Under the pieces are notes generated by a model. That model had not been told where the DNA came from and ran no database searches. It saw only the letters and a program-made list of their open reading frames with translations. From an uncultured Cyclobacteriaceae bacterium (GTDB lineage Bacteria > Bacteroidota > Bacteroidia > Cytophagales > Cyclobacteriaceae), in assembly GCA_937146645.1 (NCBI GenBank), contig CAKZRQ010000023.1, positions 22,397 to 86,396 of the forward strand: a stretch of DNA of 64,000 nt. Reading direction: 5' to 3'. How positions within the stretch are numbered: position 1 is the stretch's first letter; each line of letters begins with the position of its first letter. Below are positions 1-8,653 of the stretch, one piece after another. The position numbers and the translations under genes are program-made.

Positions 1-1
1 T

Positions 2-511
2 GATCTATTCTTCATCCGACCTCCGGCCGCTGACGATAGAGATCCAGATCCGAAGGATTGTTGTGATACTTGTTTCCAAACAGAGTTCTTCAGCAATGCA
101 GGAATTTACGTGGCAAATGATGACAATTTCAATGGACTAACTACTCGAATTCCTGCAGGTTTCATTGAGGATGATGGGATAAGATTTGTAGAAACTCATA
201 GAGCCGAGATTAGTCAAATTTCAATCTCAGCTGAGGCCTACAGGTTCCTCAGATTAGTGAGGCAGCAAACCGAAATTAGTGGATCCGTTTTTGACCCGCC
301 TCCAGCTAATATCAGAGGTAACATGATAAGTCTTGATGATCCTGAGGAAGTGGTATTAGGTTATTTCATGGCAGGAGCGGAGGCCAAAGAAGAGATTTAC
401 ATCCAGGCATCTGAGATGGAATTTCGTCAACCAGCAGCTCAAATTCTGGACGACTGTAGAGTACTACCTAATACAACAACGGATACCCCTTCGGACTGGG
501 ACCCTAATTAA
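2..511 (+). CDS. DUF4249 family protein, C-terminal part (truncated by window edge)
   Basis: The reading frame is open from base 2, so this is the 3' end of a gene that begins outside the window; the in-frame GTG at 110 is an internal valine. The visible part aligns almost residue for residue with the C-terminal half of the next gene: shared CC..C cysteines, ANDDNFNGL, QISIS, a SGSVFDPPPA block, GNMISLDDP, VLGYFMAG and a closing DDCRV. DUF4249 proteins are beta-rich, usually lipid-anchored envelope proteins of Bacteroidota, commonly found downstream of a TonB-dependent receptor; the receptor would lie left of the window (inference). The molecular function is unknown. Only 27 bases separate it from its paralogue, so the two are probably co-transcribed. 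Confidence 0.85.
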   Translation, partial: DLFFIRPPAADDRDPDPKDCCDTCFQTEFFSNAGIYVANDDNFNGLTTRIPAGFIEDDGIRFVETHRAEISQISISAEAYRFLRLVRQQTEISGSVFDPPPANIRGNMISLDDPEEVVLGYFMAGAEAKEEIYIQASEMEFRQPAAQILDDCRVLPNTTTDTPSDWDPN

Positions 512-538
512 GTCAGATAGCTTATTGCTAAACCAACA

Positions 539-1588
539 ATGAAAAAATATTTATCTATTCTCTTGGTTGCCCTTATGGGATGTATCGACCCTTTCGAAGT
601 GGAGGTGCCGGAAGGTCCTCAGTATTTGACTGTGGAAGGATACATCACAAATCTTCCCAAGGCACATGAGGTCAGGATAACCAGAGGAGATACATACGGA
701 AGTGTGTTCGAAGGATTGGTGAGACCTGTGCGTGAGGCAACAGTCGTGATTCGGGATGATCAGGGTAATGTTACCTTTCTCCAAGAAGACCTAGATAATA
801 GAGGTTCCTATTTTACTCCACCAAATTACCAGGCAGTTGTGGGAAGATCATATACTCTACAGATTCAATTGATCGATGGTAGAGTCTACACATCACTTCC
901 TGAAAGGGTTGGAGCACCCACAGAAATCCAAAATGTGAGCTATCAATCTGTTGAAATACCAGTAGAAGGAGAAGTAAATCCAGATTCTGGAGTTCAGTTA
1001 TTAGTGGATATAGATGATCCAGCAGATGAGAATAATTTTTATTTCTGGAGGAATTCTGATGCCACATATGTTCTACTTACCAGACCTGACTTATTTGTAA
1101 CTCCTCCACCTGAGCGAAGACCAGCACCGAAAGATTGCTGCTTTATTTGCTGGAGAAATGAACCCGCTCCCGGGAATCAGTCCATTTTCATTGCTAATGA
1201 TGATAATTTCAACGGATTAAGCACTCAATTACCGGCAGCCTTTATTCCTGATAATGGACTACGTTTCGCTGATACTTATCGGATTGATTTCAGCCAAATC
1301 AGTATTTCTCAAGAGGCTTTTAGATTTTTGCGATTAGTTAAACAGCAATCAGAAATAAGCGGCTCAGTATTCGACCCACCTCCAGCGAGAATTACTGGAA
1401 ATATGATTAGTCTTGATGATCCTGATGAAATCGTCCTTGGTTATTTCATGGCTGGTGGAGAAACAACTGAACGAGTGTATATCAAAAAGTCCGAGCTTGA
1501 TTTTGTCCAACCAGAGGCAAGAATTACAGATGATTGTAGAGTTGTAGAAGGGGCTATGGATAACCCTCCACTAGATTGGAATCCCTGA
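539..1588 (+). CDS. DUF4249 domain lipoprotein
   Basis: This 349-residue protein starts with a lipoprotein signal (MKKYLSILLVALMG then Cys15), so it should be secreted and lipid-anchored. The acidic, proline-bearing stretch after Cys15 may serve as an export signal to the outer leaflet (inference). The body is beta-rich, as in DUF4249, with a Cys-Cys-x2-Cys cluster around residues 199-203. The C-terminal half is a clear tandem duplicate of the gene just upstream. Family members are thought to partner TonB-dependent receptors in uptake, but no substrate is known. The start is fixed by the signal peptide. It ends 4 bases before the convergent gene at 1593. Confidence 0.88.
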   Translation: MKKYLSILLVALMGCIDPFEVEVPEGPQYLTVEGYITNLPKAHEVRITRGDTYGSVFEGLVRPVREATVVIRDDQGNVTFLQEDLDNRGSYFTPPNYQAVVGRSYTLQIQLIDGRVYTSLPERVGAPTEIQNVSYQSVEIPVEGEVNPDSGVQLLVDIDDPADENNFYFWRNSDATYVLLTRPDLFVTPPPERRPAPKDCCFICWRNEPAPGNQSIFIANDDNFNGLSTQLPAAFIPDNGLRFADTYRIDFSQISISQEAFRFLRLVKQQSEISGSVFDPPPARITGNMISLDDPDEIVLGYFMAGGETTERVYIKKSELDFVQPEARITDDCRVVEGAMDNPPLDWNP

Positions 1589-1592
1589 AAAT

Positions 1593-2933
1593 TCAGGATG
1601 GATCAGATATGGTCATCTTTTCCTTGAATTCAATTCCATACCCTTCCAGGGCTCTTAGAATGGGTTGGTAAATCTCTGGAATCACCGGAACATGTAATCC
1701 AGTTAAGGATATTTCACCATCCATAAATTTGTCTACTGCTATCGCAAGTGGTAACCCGACTGTCTTTGCCATGGCAGTATATACCGAGTCTTCACCTTTA
1801 CATACCAAGCTGGAAATCACCTCTTTTGACCCTTCATGGGTTTCAATTTCAAATTTGTGCTGCATCACAATCATATCCCTGTCATTCGGGTCTAGCGTCC
1901 AGCTTTTTTCTAAAATCTTTTGCAGAATTTGTGCTGGAGAACCTGTTCGCATGGGTACTGGATCAGTACTGAAAAGTCCAAGCCACTGAATTTTTTCAAA
2001 TGTTGGAAAATCCAGAGCTGGGAAAATATCCCCAAGCTTTTCTTCGACTGTTCTGCTTGGGTCATAGGGCAAAAAAGTATTGAAGAAATCACGCATGCAG
2101 AAGTCTTCGGGTAAGGTAACTTCATAATGATCCTCAGTAAGTCCGAGCTGAACGAAAATGTCCCAAGCCTTGGTGAACCCGACTCGCCTAAGAGTACCCC
2201 GGCGCATGGTGGGGATATCTTCCAGTCCATATACTTTTCGGTAGCTTAGAGAGTCTCTATTTGGATAACCTTCGTAAGAGCCAATTTCATCAAATTCGAA
2301 TTGATCGATTCGGGTGAATAGCTTGTGATAGGGGACAAATTTGAGCCTCCCTTGCTCTATGTATCGGGAAGTTCCCTGGCCCGCTAAAACTACATTCCTG
2401 GGGTTCCAGGTGAACTTATATTTCCAGGGATTATTTTCATGCTCGGGAGTGAGAAGACCACCACAGAATGATTTAAAGGATAGAATTCTTTCCCCACTTT
2501 GTTTGGCTTCATCAATAATCTTCATGGCTGACATGTGGTCGATTCCTGGGTCAAGACCACATTCATTTAGAAAAAAGAGGTTCGATTCTTTAATCTTGGT
2601 CGCCATTTCCTTCAGCTCAGGTGATTCATAGGAAGCACTGAAAAAATGCTTCTCCTGTTCTAGTGCTAGTTGTGCCACTTTTGGGTGCAAAAATGCAGGT
2701 AGCATAGATATTACAACATCACAAGAGCTGATCAAATCAGCTAATTTCCCATCATTCTTTGTATCTAGTTTAACAGCCTCCGTATTAGCTCTGGATCTGA
2801 GTTTTGTCTGTGCCGAATCTAAATCGATATCAGCTAAAATAAGCTTTCTATTTTTAGATTTTGCTTGATCTGCCAGAAAGTCAATAAGGTAGGTGGAAGA
2901 CTTGCCACTACCGAGTAAAAGGATGGTTTGCAT
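1593..2933 (-). CDS. Saccharopine dehydrogenase-like NAD(P)-dependent oxidoreductase
   Basis: The N-terminal Rossmann fold has a dinucleotide loop (LLLGSGKSSTYL), an acidic residue after beta-2 (LILADIDL) and the VISMLPAFLHP segment. It is followed by the saccharopine reductase family block NECGLDPGIDHMSAM and the conserved CGGL..PE..NNP..YKFTWNPR region. The family catalyses reversible saccharopine formation or cleavage in lysine metabolism, or related reactions; which one applies here cannot be read from sequence. About 446 residues, normal for the family. A longer reading frame to 2954 would need a TTG start; the ATG at 2933 directly before QTILLLGSG fits the family better. It is divergent from cdd. 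Confidence 0.85.
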   Translation of the reverse strand: MQTILLLGSGKSSTYLIDFLADQAKSKNRKLILADIDLDSAQTKLRSRANTEAVKLDTKNDGKLADLISSCDVVISMLPAFLHPKVAQLALEQEKHFFSASYESPELKEMATKIKESNLFFLNECGLDPGIDHMSAMKIIDEAKQSGERILSFKSFCGGLLTPEHENNPWKYKFTWNPRNVVLAGQGTSRYIEQGRLKFVPYHKLFTRIDQFEFDEIGSYEGYPNRDSLSYRKVYGLEDIPTMRRGTLRRVGFTKAWDIFVQLGLTEDHYEVTLPEDFCMRDFFNTFLPYDPSRTVEEKLGDIFPALDFPTFEKIQWLGLFSTDPVPMRTGSPAQILQKILEKSWTLDPNDRDMIVMQHKFEIETHEGSKEVISSLVCKGEDSVYTAMAKTVGLPLAIAVDKFMDGEISLTGLHVPVIPEIYQPILRALEGYGIEFKEKMTISDPS

Positions 2934-3057
2934 TTTGGGAGAATTGACAATCAAAGTTGCTCAAAATTGGGGAAGAAAAAACTTTAATTCGGCAATTTCG
3001 ATAACAAAAGTCTATTTTAATTCTTTTATCAGTCCCGGTAGTAAATCCTAGTAATTT

Positions 3058-3528
3058 ATGAGTAAGACCAAAGGCATAGCAAAGGTGGATTGGGCAGAAA
3101 TCTCCCCTGAAGAGCAAGAGCTACTTGAGCGTGCCGAAAAAGCATTGGAGAAGGCCTACGCACCTTATTCAGGATTTAGGGTTGGAGCAGCCATCAGGCT
3201 GAAAAATGGGGAAATTTATACGTCAAATAATCAGGAGAATGTAAGTTTCCCAGTGGGTGTTTGTGCTGAAAGATCACTTCTGGCCTATGTGGGGGCTAAT
3301 TTCCCTGAAACTCCTCCCGAAGCTTTGGCGATAGCCGCCAAAAGAAAGGATGAAAACGAACCAGCTTATGTGACCCCTTGCGGTCATTGCCGACAGGCCA
3401 TGGTAGAAACTGAGAATCGATATCAAAAACCAGTGAAGATTTTGATTTTGATGCCAGGGAGGGAAGTATATCGAATCGCAGGAGTTAAGGAACTCATGCC
3501 TTTAACTTTGGATAATCTTATAGATTGA
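3058..3528 (+). CDS. cdd: Cytidine deaminase
   Basis: Hydrolytic deamination of cytidine and deoxycytidine to the uridine forms, for pyrimidine salvage in the cytosol. The zinc-binding signature is complete: Cys69-Ala-Glu71 (the proton-shuttle glutamate) and PCGHCRQ with Cys108 and Cys111. The YAPYSGFRVGAA motif of the substrate pocket is present near residue 35. At 156 residues it is slightly longer than the 130-140 of the compact tetrameric enzymes because of an N-terminal extension of about 20 residues. Its TGA stop is followed immediately by the ATG of the next gene, so the two are almost certainly co-transcribed. Confidence 0.95.
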   Translation: MSKTKGIAKVDWAEISPEEQELLERAEKALEKAYAPYSGFRVGAAIRLKNGEIYTSNNQENVSFPVGVCAERSLLAYVGANFPETPPEALAIAAKRKDENEPAYVTPCGHCRQAMVETENRYQKPVKILILMPGREVYRIAGVKELMPLTLDNLID

Positions 3529-4176
3529 ATGAAAAAGACACATTCATTTGCTTATCAGGCTCGCTATAATATTTCGCATGAACCAACTGGCAATGAAAAA
3601 GTAATCATGATCTGTTTTCATGGCTATGGACAATTGGTTGATTTCTTTATTCGGAAATTCTTGCCCTATGCCGGAGAGGATGTATTAATCATCGCTCCTG
3701 AGGGGACTAATTATCAGTACCTGACAGACTTTCAAGGGAGAATAGGGGCGAACTGGATGACCAGACATGAGCGTGAATTAGCTATCGCGAATAACAAAGC
3801 CTACTTGGATTCTTTGATGCAGGAACTCCTCACCAATTTTGATCAAATTCCTAGAATTGTGGTTTTTGGTTTTTCTCAAGGAGCAGCTACAGGAAGTCGT
3901 TGGGTTAACGATTGGCACATTAAGCCTGATACTCTTATTCTTTGGGCAGGATTACTGGCACATGATCTTAAAATTGACCTGGCCGAAGAACAGTTAGAGA
4001 GAACTCAAATTTTTATGGTCTATGGTAATATGGATGAATTTGTAACAGAAGGTAAAGTGCTGGAGCAAAGGGAGGTACTTACGAAAATTGGGAAAAATGC
4101 CACTGAAATAACTTTTGAGGGAGGACATGAAATTCCACCAAAAATTTTAGAAAAAGTGATGGCTGAAATTATTTAG
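3529..4176 (+). CDS. Alpha/beta hydrolase (phospholipase/carboxylesterase-like)
   Basis: A 215-residue single-domain alpha/beta hydrolase without a signal peptide. The nucleophile elbow is GFSQGA with Ser116. The oxyanion region follows the first core strand (ICFHGYG, residues 28-34). The acid is likely the Asp of VYGNMDEF and the base the His of GGHEIP near the C terminus. Overall size and the GFSQG signature match the carboxylesterase/acyl-protein thioesterase branch. The substrate cannot be inferred. It directly abuts cdd with no intergenic base, so it is probably translationally coupled, but there is no obvious biochemical link to cytidine. Confidence 0.85.
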   Translation: MKKTHSFAYQARYNISHEPTGNEKVIMICFHGYGQLVDFFIRKFLPYAGEDVLIIAPEGTNYQYLTDFQGRIGANWMTRHERELAIANNKAYLDSLMQELLTNFDQIPRIVVFGFSQGAATGSRWVNDWHIKPDTLILWAGLLAHDLKIDLAEEQLERTQIFMVYGNMDEFVTEGKVLEQREVLTKIGKNATEITFEGGHEIPPKILEKVMAEII

Positions 4177-4220
4177 GCTTTCTTATCTTTCCACCAAATA
4201 CTACCTATTGAAAATTTTTA

Positions 4221-4655
4221 ATGCTTACACTCACCACCGAGGAAATTGATTTAATTACTTCCAAGCTTCTGAAGGGAATGGTTTGCTTCTATCAGCTGGA
4301 TAAAAAGAAAATTTTTTACATGCCTGATGATGAAGATTATTTCGATTATGATTTGACACCTGAAGAGGAGACTCTGCTTGATAATGTGGAGGAATCACCA
4401 GAGAACTATGCCGAGTTCACTAAGCTTGAACCATCTCAGGAGCTGCAAATGATGCAGGACTTTGTTGATCGTTTTGTGAACGAAAGGACGCTGGCTGAGG
4501 ATTTGGTAGATGCTTTAGCGAAACCAAAAGCTAATACAGCCTTCAAGTTCGTCATCGACGAATCTAAGTATAAAAAGGATTGGTCAGACTTTAGATTGAG
4601 TCGATATAAAGACTGGGTTTTAGAACTTGTAGACAGTTTCAATTACGCAGAATAA
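4221..4655 (+). CDS. UPF0158 family protein
   Basis: A 144-residue acidic cytosolic protein of unknown function matching the UPF0158 family: an N-terminal beta-hairpin region (GMVCFYQLDKKKIFYMPDD), a central helical segment rich in Glu, and the C-terminal FKFVIDESKYKKDWSDFR...KDWVLELV block. No catalytic motif is visible. It lies 44 bases after the hydrolase on the same strand and may share its transcript. Confidence 0.75.
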   Translation: MLTLTTEEIDLITSKLLKGMVCFYQLDKKKIFYMPDDEDYFDYDLTPEEETLLDNVEESPENYAEFTKLEPSQELQMMQDFVDRFVNERTLAEDLVDALAKPKANTAFKFVIDESKYKKDWSDFRLSRYKDWVLELVDSFNYAE

Positions 4656-4734
4656 TTTTCCCTTTCTCCTGATCTAGTTATTTCCCTAGAGAGGAATTAA
4701 TATTCTTTTTCCTCAATTCTTGCTATTTTCAAGT

Positions 4735-5229
4735 ATGGCAGAATTTCAGGGCCTCAAGGTTAGACATCATTTAGTTCCTGGCGATTTAGGTCAGGTGGCA
4801 TCATTGCATGGGAGGATTTATGCTGAAGAGCATGATCTTGCCATTGGCTTTGAAGCTTATGTCATGGAGTGTCTTATCGAGTTTTTTTCCCAGTTCGATG
4901 AAAGGAAAGATAGGGTTTGGGTTCTGGAAGAAGGAGATAAAATGGTAGGTTTCCTAGCTCTTATGCATCGCTCAGGCCAAATGGCTCAATTAAGATTTTT
5001 ACTTTTGGAAAAGGCCTTTCGAGGAAAGGGTCTGGGGAATGAGCTTATGGAGGATTGGTTAAATTCATATGAGGAGATGAATTACAAGGGAGCTTATCTC
5101 TATACTACTTCAGGTCAGGATCCTGCCATGTCACTTTATGAAAAGTACGGCTTCAAACGAGAGAGTACTATCCATTCGAGATATTTTGGAATACCACTTT
5201 TGGAGACACTATTTAGACTTAAGCAATAA
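4735..5229 (+). CDS. GNAT family N-acetyltransferase
   Basis: Acetyl-CoA-dependent acyltransferase of about 164 residues. The GNAT core is visible: beta-4 VGFLALMHRSGQMAQLRFLLLE followed by the pyrophosphate-binding loop FRGKGLGNELM (R/Q-x-x-G-x-G/A pattern), then AYLYTTSGQDPAMSLYEKYGFKRE typical of motif B. This subgroup resembles the acetyltransferase half of MarR-GNAT fusion proteins but lacks the HTH domain. The longer frame would start at a TTG (4720); the ATG at 4735 is preferred. The acceptor substrate is unknown. Confidence 0.88.
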   Translation: MAEFQGLKVRHHLVPGDLGQVASLHGRIYAEEHDLAIGFEAYVMECLIEFFSQFDERKDRVWVLEEGDKMVGFLALMHRSGQMAQLRFLLLEKAFRGKGLGNELMEDWLNSYEEMNYKGAYLYTTSGQDPAMSLYEKYGFKRESTIHSRYFGIPLLETLFRLKQ

Positions 5230-5267
5230 CAATCAACCAAATTTTTAATATCTAACTCTGTTCAAAC

Positions 5268-5873
5268 ATGACTCAACCATTAAAGTCTTTGAAGAATTCA
5301 ATCAAGCACTGGTACCTCGTCACTATCATAGGAGTGGTTTTTATCCTTTTAGGTATCTGGGTATTTCAAACTCCTATGGCTTCCTATTTACTCCTAGCTA
5401 CCCTCTTTAGCATTTCTTTCCTTACCACTGGGATTGCTGAGATGGCTTTTGCTCTGGGAAATCGCCAACAGCTGGAAAACTGGGGTTGGTATTTGGCCTC
5501 AGGAGCATTTAGTACTCTGATCGGTATTCTACTGCTTAGTAACCCGGGATTAAGTATGGCCACCCTTCCTTTATATGTCGGGTTTGGGGTTTTGTTTAGG
5601 GCAATCGCAGGTATTTCCTTTGCCTTAAGTTTAAAAGATACTGGAACAGAGTACCAAAGTTTGCTCTGGCTAAGCATTGGAGGAGTAATTCTTGCGTTTC
5701 TTTTGATTTACAATCCTGCTTTTGTGGGGATGACTTTAGTAAGTTTGACAGCATTGGTTTTCATCCTTTTGGGGATCGTTGCCATTATCTTTTCCCTTAA
5801 GCTTAAGGATATCCATAAAAAGGTGAAAGAGGCTAAAGTAGTTATCAAAGATAGACTGACAACTGACGATTAA
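5268..5873 (+). CDS. HdeD/DUF308 family membrane protein
   Basis: A 201-residue integral membrane protein with six hydrophobic helices arranged as three repeats (about residues 14-34, 39-62, 70-88, 94-118, 128-146, 150-176), the pattern of HdeD/DUF308 proteins. HdeD of enterobacteria is linked to acid stress, but the biochemical role is unknown, and the name gives family only. The C terminus is a basic, soluble tail. It sits 38 bases after the GNAT gene and 15 bases before the M1 peptidase gene on the same strand. Confidence 0.82.
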   Translation: MTQPLKSLKNSIKHWYLVTIIGVVFILLGIWVFQTPMASYLLLATLFSISFLTTGIAEMAFALGNRQQLENWGWYLASGAFSTLIGILLLSNPGLSMATLPLYVGFGVLFRAIAGISFALSLKDTGTEYQSLLWLSIGGVILAFLLIYNPAFVGMTLVSLTALVFILLGIVAIIFSLKLKDIHKKVKEAKVVIKDRLTTDD

Positions 5874-5888
5874 CCCTTAGTAAAATAC

Positions 5889-7472
5889 ATGAAAAAAATC
5901 TCCATTCTTTTCCTGATAATTTCTTTCCATTTGTCCTGTTTTGGTCAAAAAAACTGGGACTGGGGAGGACCTAAAGATCCGTTACAGGAAAAGTTTGAGG
6001 TTCTTCACTATACCCTTGATCTGGAAATTTTACCAGAAATCAAGTCCTTATCAGGTAAAAGCATAGTAAGATTTCATTCGGATGAGGCATTAGAAACTTT
6101 ACGTCTTAACCTTATTAATGAATATGTGGTAAGTAAAGTCATGATGAATGGGCAGGAGGTAGAATTTTCACATGAGAATGATCTTCTTGATATCAAGCCG
6201 ATAGATTGTACTTGCGATGAGGTAGAGATTTTTTACACCGGACAAACTCCGATTGCGATAAACCCTCCTTGGACAGGGGGATTCACCTGGCGAAAGGATA
6301 AGGCTGGAAATTATTGGATGGGCCTGTCTTCTCAAGGTGAAGGGGCAAAGATTTTCATGCCAGCCTTAGATCATCCTTCGAGCGAGGCTAAGGAGGGAGT
6401 AGATTTATTTTTCACAGTTCCAAACGGATATATGGTTGCTGCCAATGGTCTTCTCCAAAACACGGAGGAGATGGAGGATAAGGTCAGGTATCATTGGTCA
6501 AGCACTTATCCCATTAACAATTATAACATCAACTTCACCCTCGGAGTATTTCATTCGGAAAAGGAGGTCTTTAAATCGGAGAATGGTCAAGAATTTCCAA
6601 TTGAGGTAATTGTGCTTGAGCAAAATAAAGATCGGGCAGCTGAGCTTCTTGAAGTTTTGAAAGTCAGTGCTCAAACGCATGAAAAGTATTTTGGCCCATT
6701 CCCGTGGCCTGAGGATAAGTTATCTATTGTGGAGACTCCGTATCTAGGAATGGAGCATCAGACCATCAATGCGTATGGCAATAATTATAGGTTCGTCCCT
6801 ATGGGAAAAACTAAGTATGATTGGCTCTTGCACCATGAACTTGGACATGAGTGGTTTGGGAATAAGATTTCAGTAGGGGATTGGGCTGATTTTTGGATTC
6901 ATGAAGGAATTACTTCATATGGTGATTGGCTTTTTTATTTAGAGCATGGTGGAATGGAGATGTATCTGGAAAAAGCCAGGCAAGTTGCCCTTACCATACC
7001 TCATGAGAATGCATTGGTCGGTAAACCAAACAGCACGGAGGAAGAGGCATATCATCCAGAGATATATACAAAAGGGGCATATGTAATGCATTCATTGAGG
7101 TGGATTCTTGGAGACGATGTGTTTTTCCCATTTTTAAAAGCTTTGGCATCTGATCAACGTTGGACTTATGAGAATCAAATTGATACAGATGATTTTTACT
7201 CTTTTCTGCAAGAATATACAGGGAGAGATTTGACAGATTTTCTCGATTTATACCTTAAATCCACCAAAGTCCCTCAGGTTAAAATCTCTTCTAGAGGGAC
7301 GAATGAATACCGGGTAAGCTTGGAAGGGATCAATTTCGAACTTCCAGTAGAAATCCAAACTTCAAACGGGATTCAAAAGGTCATGCTTGGGAAAAAGAAG
7401 GTGATGATTGAAAGTGACTCAAGTCCAATCATCGATCCTAATGGATGGCTGATGCTTGAAATGCCTGATTGA
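5889..7472 (+). CDS. M1 family zinc metallopeptidase
   Basis: Secreted or periplasmic aminopeptidase-like enzyme. An N-terminal signal peptide is visible (hydrophobic MKKISILFLIISFHLSCFG). The gluzincin site is intact: His316-Glu317-x-x-His320 with the third zinc ligand Glu339 in WIHEG. Upstream of it is GMEHQTINAYG, the family's variant of the GxMEN exopeptidase motif with His in place of Asn. At 527 residues it has the beta-saddle and catalytic domains but lacks the long C-terminal helical domain of PepN-type enzymes. It probably trims peptides in the periplasm. Confidence 0.9.
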   Translation: MKKISILFLIISFHLSCFGQKNWDWGGPKDPLQEKFEVLHYTLDLEILPEIKSLSGKSIVRFHSDEALETLRLNLINEYVVSKVMMNGQEVEFSHENDLLDIKPIDCTCDEVEIFYTGQTPIAINPPWTGGFTWRKDKAGNYWMGLSSQGEGAKIFMPALDHPSSEAKEGVDLFFTVPNGYMVAANGLLQNTEEMEDKVRYHWSSTYPINNYNINFTLGVFHSEKEVFKSENGQEFPIEVIVLEQNKDRAAELLEVLKVSAQTHEKYFGPFPWPEDKLSIVETPYLGMEHQTINAYGNNYRFVPMGKTKYDWLLHHELGHEWFGNKISVGDWADFWIHEGITSYGDWLFYLEHGGMEMYLEKARQVALTIPHENALVGKPNSTEEEAYHPEIYTKGAYVMHSLRWILGDDVFFPFLKALASDQRWTYENQIDTDDFYSFLQEYTGRDLTDFLDLYLKSTKVPQVKISSRGTNEYRVSLEGINFELPVEIQTSNGIQKVMLGKKKVMIESDSSPIIDPNGWLMLEMPD

Positions 7473-7517
7473 TAAAAGCGGTTCGGATTAAGGCCTCCTT
7501 TTTCATTGCGGATTCTC

Positions 7518-7525
7518 TACCTTTG
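7518..7525 (+). promoter_or_regulatory. Candidate -7 element for rlmN
   Basis: TACCTTTG matches the Bacteroidota -7 consensus TAnnTTTG exactly and ends 4 bases before the rlmN ATG at 7530. If used, transcription would begin at or next to the start codon, giving a leaderless or near-leaderless message. No clear -33 TTG lies at the usual distance, so this is a moderate call. Confidence 0.4.
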
Positions 7526-7529
7526 CGTT

Positions 7530-8588
7530 ATGGAAGAGTCGAAGAAAAGGGATATTCGTCAGCTTAGTCTTGCAGAGTTAGAGGAGTTCTTTCTAGAAAT
7601 CGGAGAAAAGAAATTTCGGGCAAAACAAGTGTTTGAATGGCTGTGGAATAAATCCTTAAAGAACTTTGACCAGATGACAAATATTTCTCTCGGTACAAGA
7701 GAAAAGTTGAAATCTGAGTTTACCATAAATCATATAGAGGTGGATTTAATGCAGCATTCTGAAGATGGTACCATCAAGAATGCGGTGAAGCTCTATGACA
7801 ATAAAATCGTTGAATCGGTCCTTATTCCTACATCAAAGCGGATCACAGCTTGTGTCTCCAGTCAGGTAGGGTGTAGTTTAGATTGTAATTTTTGCGCTAC
7901 AGCCAGATTGAAGCGAATGAGGAATCTCAATCCGGATGAGATTTATGATCAAGTGGTGGCGATTAAAAATGAGGCTGAGACTTATTTCAACAGGCCATTG
8001 ACCAATATTGTCTTTATGGGGATGGGTGAGCCGCTCCTGAACTATGCTAATGTTTTGGACGCCATAGATAAAATTACTTCACCAGAGGGATTGGGGATGG
8101 CCCCAAAAAGAATTACACTTTCCACGGTAGGTGTAGCTAAAATGATCAAAAAGCTGGCAGATGATGGAGTAAAATTCAACCTCGCCGTTTCTCTGCATTC
8201 TGCCATTAACGAAACACGTTCCAGACTTATGCCCATCAACGATTCCAATCCTTTGGAAGATCTTGCAGAGGCACTTCAATATTGGTATAAGAATACAAAG
8301 AGAAAGGTGACTTACGAATATGTGGTATGGGACGGTGTGAATGACGATGAAAGACATGCCAAAGCTCTGGCAAAATTCTGTAAGGTTATTCCTTCGAAAG
8401 TTAATATCATTCAATACAACCCGATTGATGAAGGAGAATTTAGACAGGCTAGTCAAGAAGCCGTAGATATGTACATCCGCATTCTAGAAGGACAGGGAAT
8501 TATTGCGAAAGTGAGGAAATCCAGAGGTCAGGATATAGACGCTGCTTGTGGTCAGCTAGCAAATAAAAACGAGGTCGCAGAAATCTAA
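7530..8588 (+). CDS. rlmN: 23S rRNA (adenine-C2)-methyltransferase RlmN
   Basis: Radical SAM enzyme that methylates C2 of A2503 in 23S rRNA and of A37 in some tRNAs, affecting ribosomal fidelity. The [4Fe-4S] cluster motif is Cys115-x3-Cys119-x2-Cys122 (GCSLDCNFC). The C-terminal cysteine of the ping-pong mechanism lies at Cys340 (DAACGQL). Conserved GMGEPLLNY, AVSLHS and SRGQDIDAACGQL blocks are all present. The 352-residue length is normal. A frame extending to 7506 would start with TTG inside a likely promoter, so the ATG at 7530 is preferred. Confidence 0.97.
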   Translation: MEESKKRDIRQLSLAELEEFFLEIGEKKFRAKQVFEWLWNKSLKNFDQMTNISLGTREKLKSEFTINHIEVDLMQHSEDGTIKNAVKLYDNKIVESVLIPTSKRITACVSSQVGCSLDCNFCATARLKRMRNLNPDEIYDQVVAIKNEAETYFNRPLTNIVFMGMGEPLLNYANVLDAIDKITSPEGLGMAPKRITLSTVGVAKMIKKLADDGVKFNLAVSLHSAINETRSRLMPINDSNPLEDLAEALQYWYKNTKRKVTYEYVVWDGVNDDERHAKALAKFCKVIPSKVNIIQYNPIDEGEFRQASQEAVDMYIRILEGQGIIAKVRKSRGQDIDAACGQLANKNEVAEI

Positions 8589-8653
8589 TTTATTTCTTAG
8601 TTATACAAACTTTAGTTGGTTATTTGCGTTCGCATAGTGAAACCAACTACTAC

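Noticed and set aside
110..511. Independent small gene starting at the GTG at 110
   Set aside because: The frame is open back to base 2 and the upstream codons align with the paralogue at 539-1588, so it is the end of a truncated larger gene.
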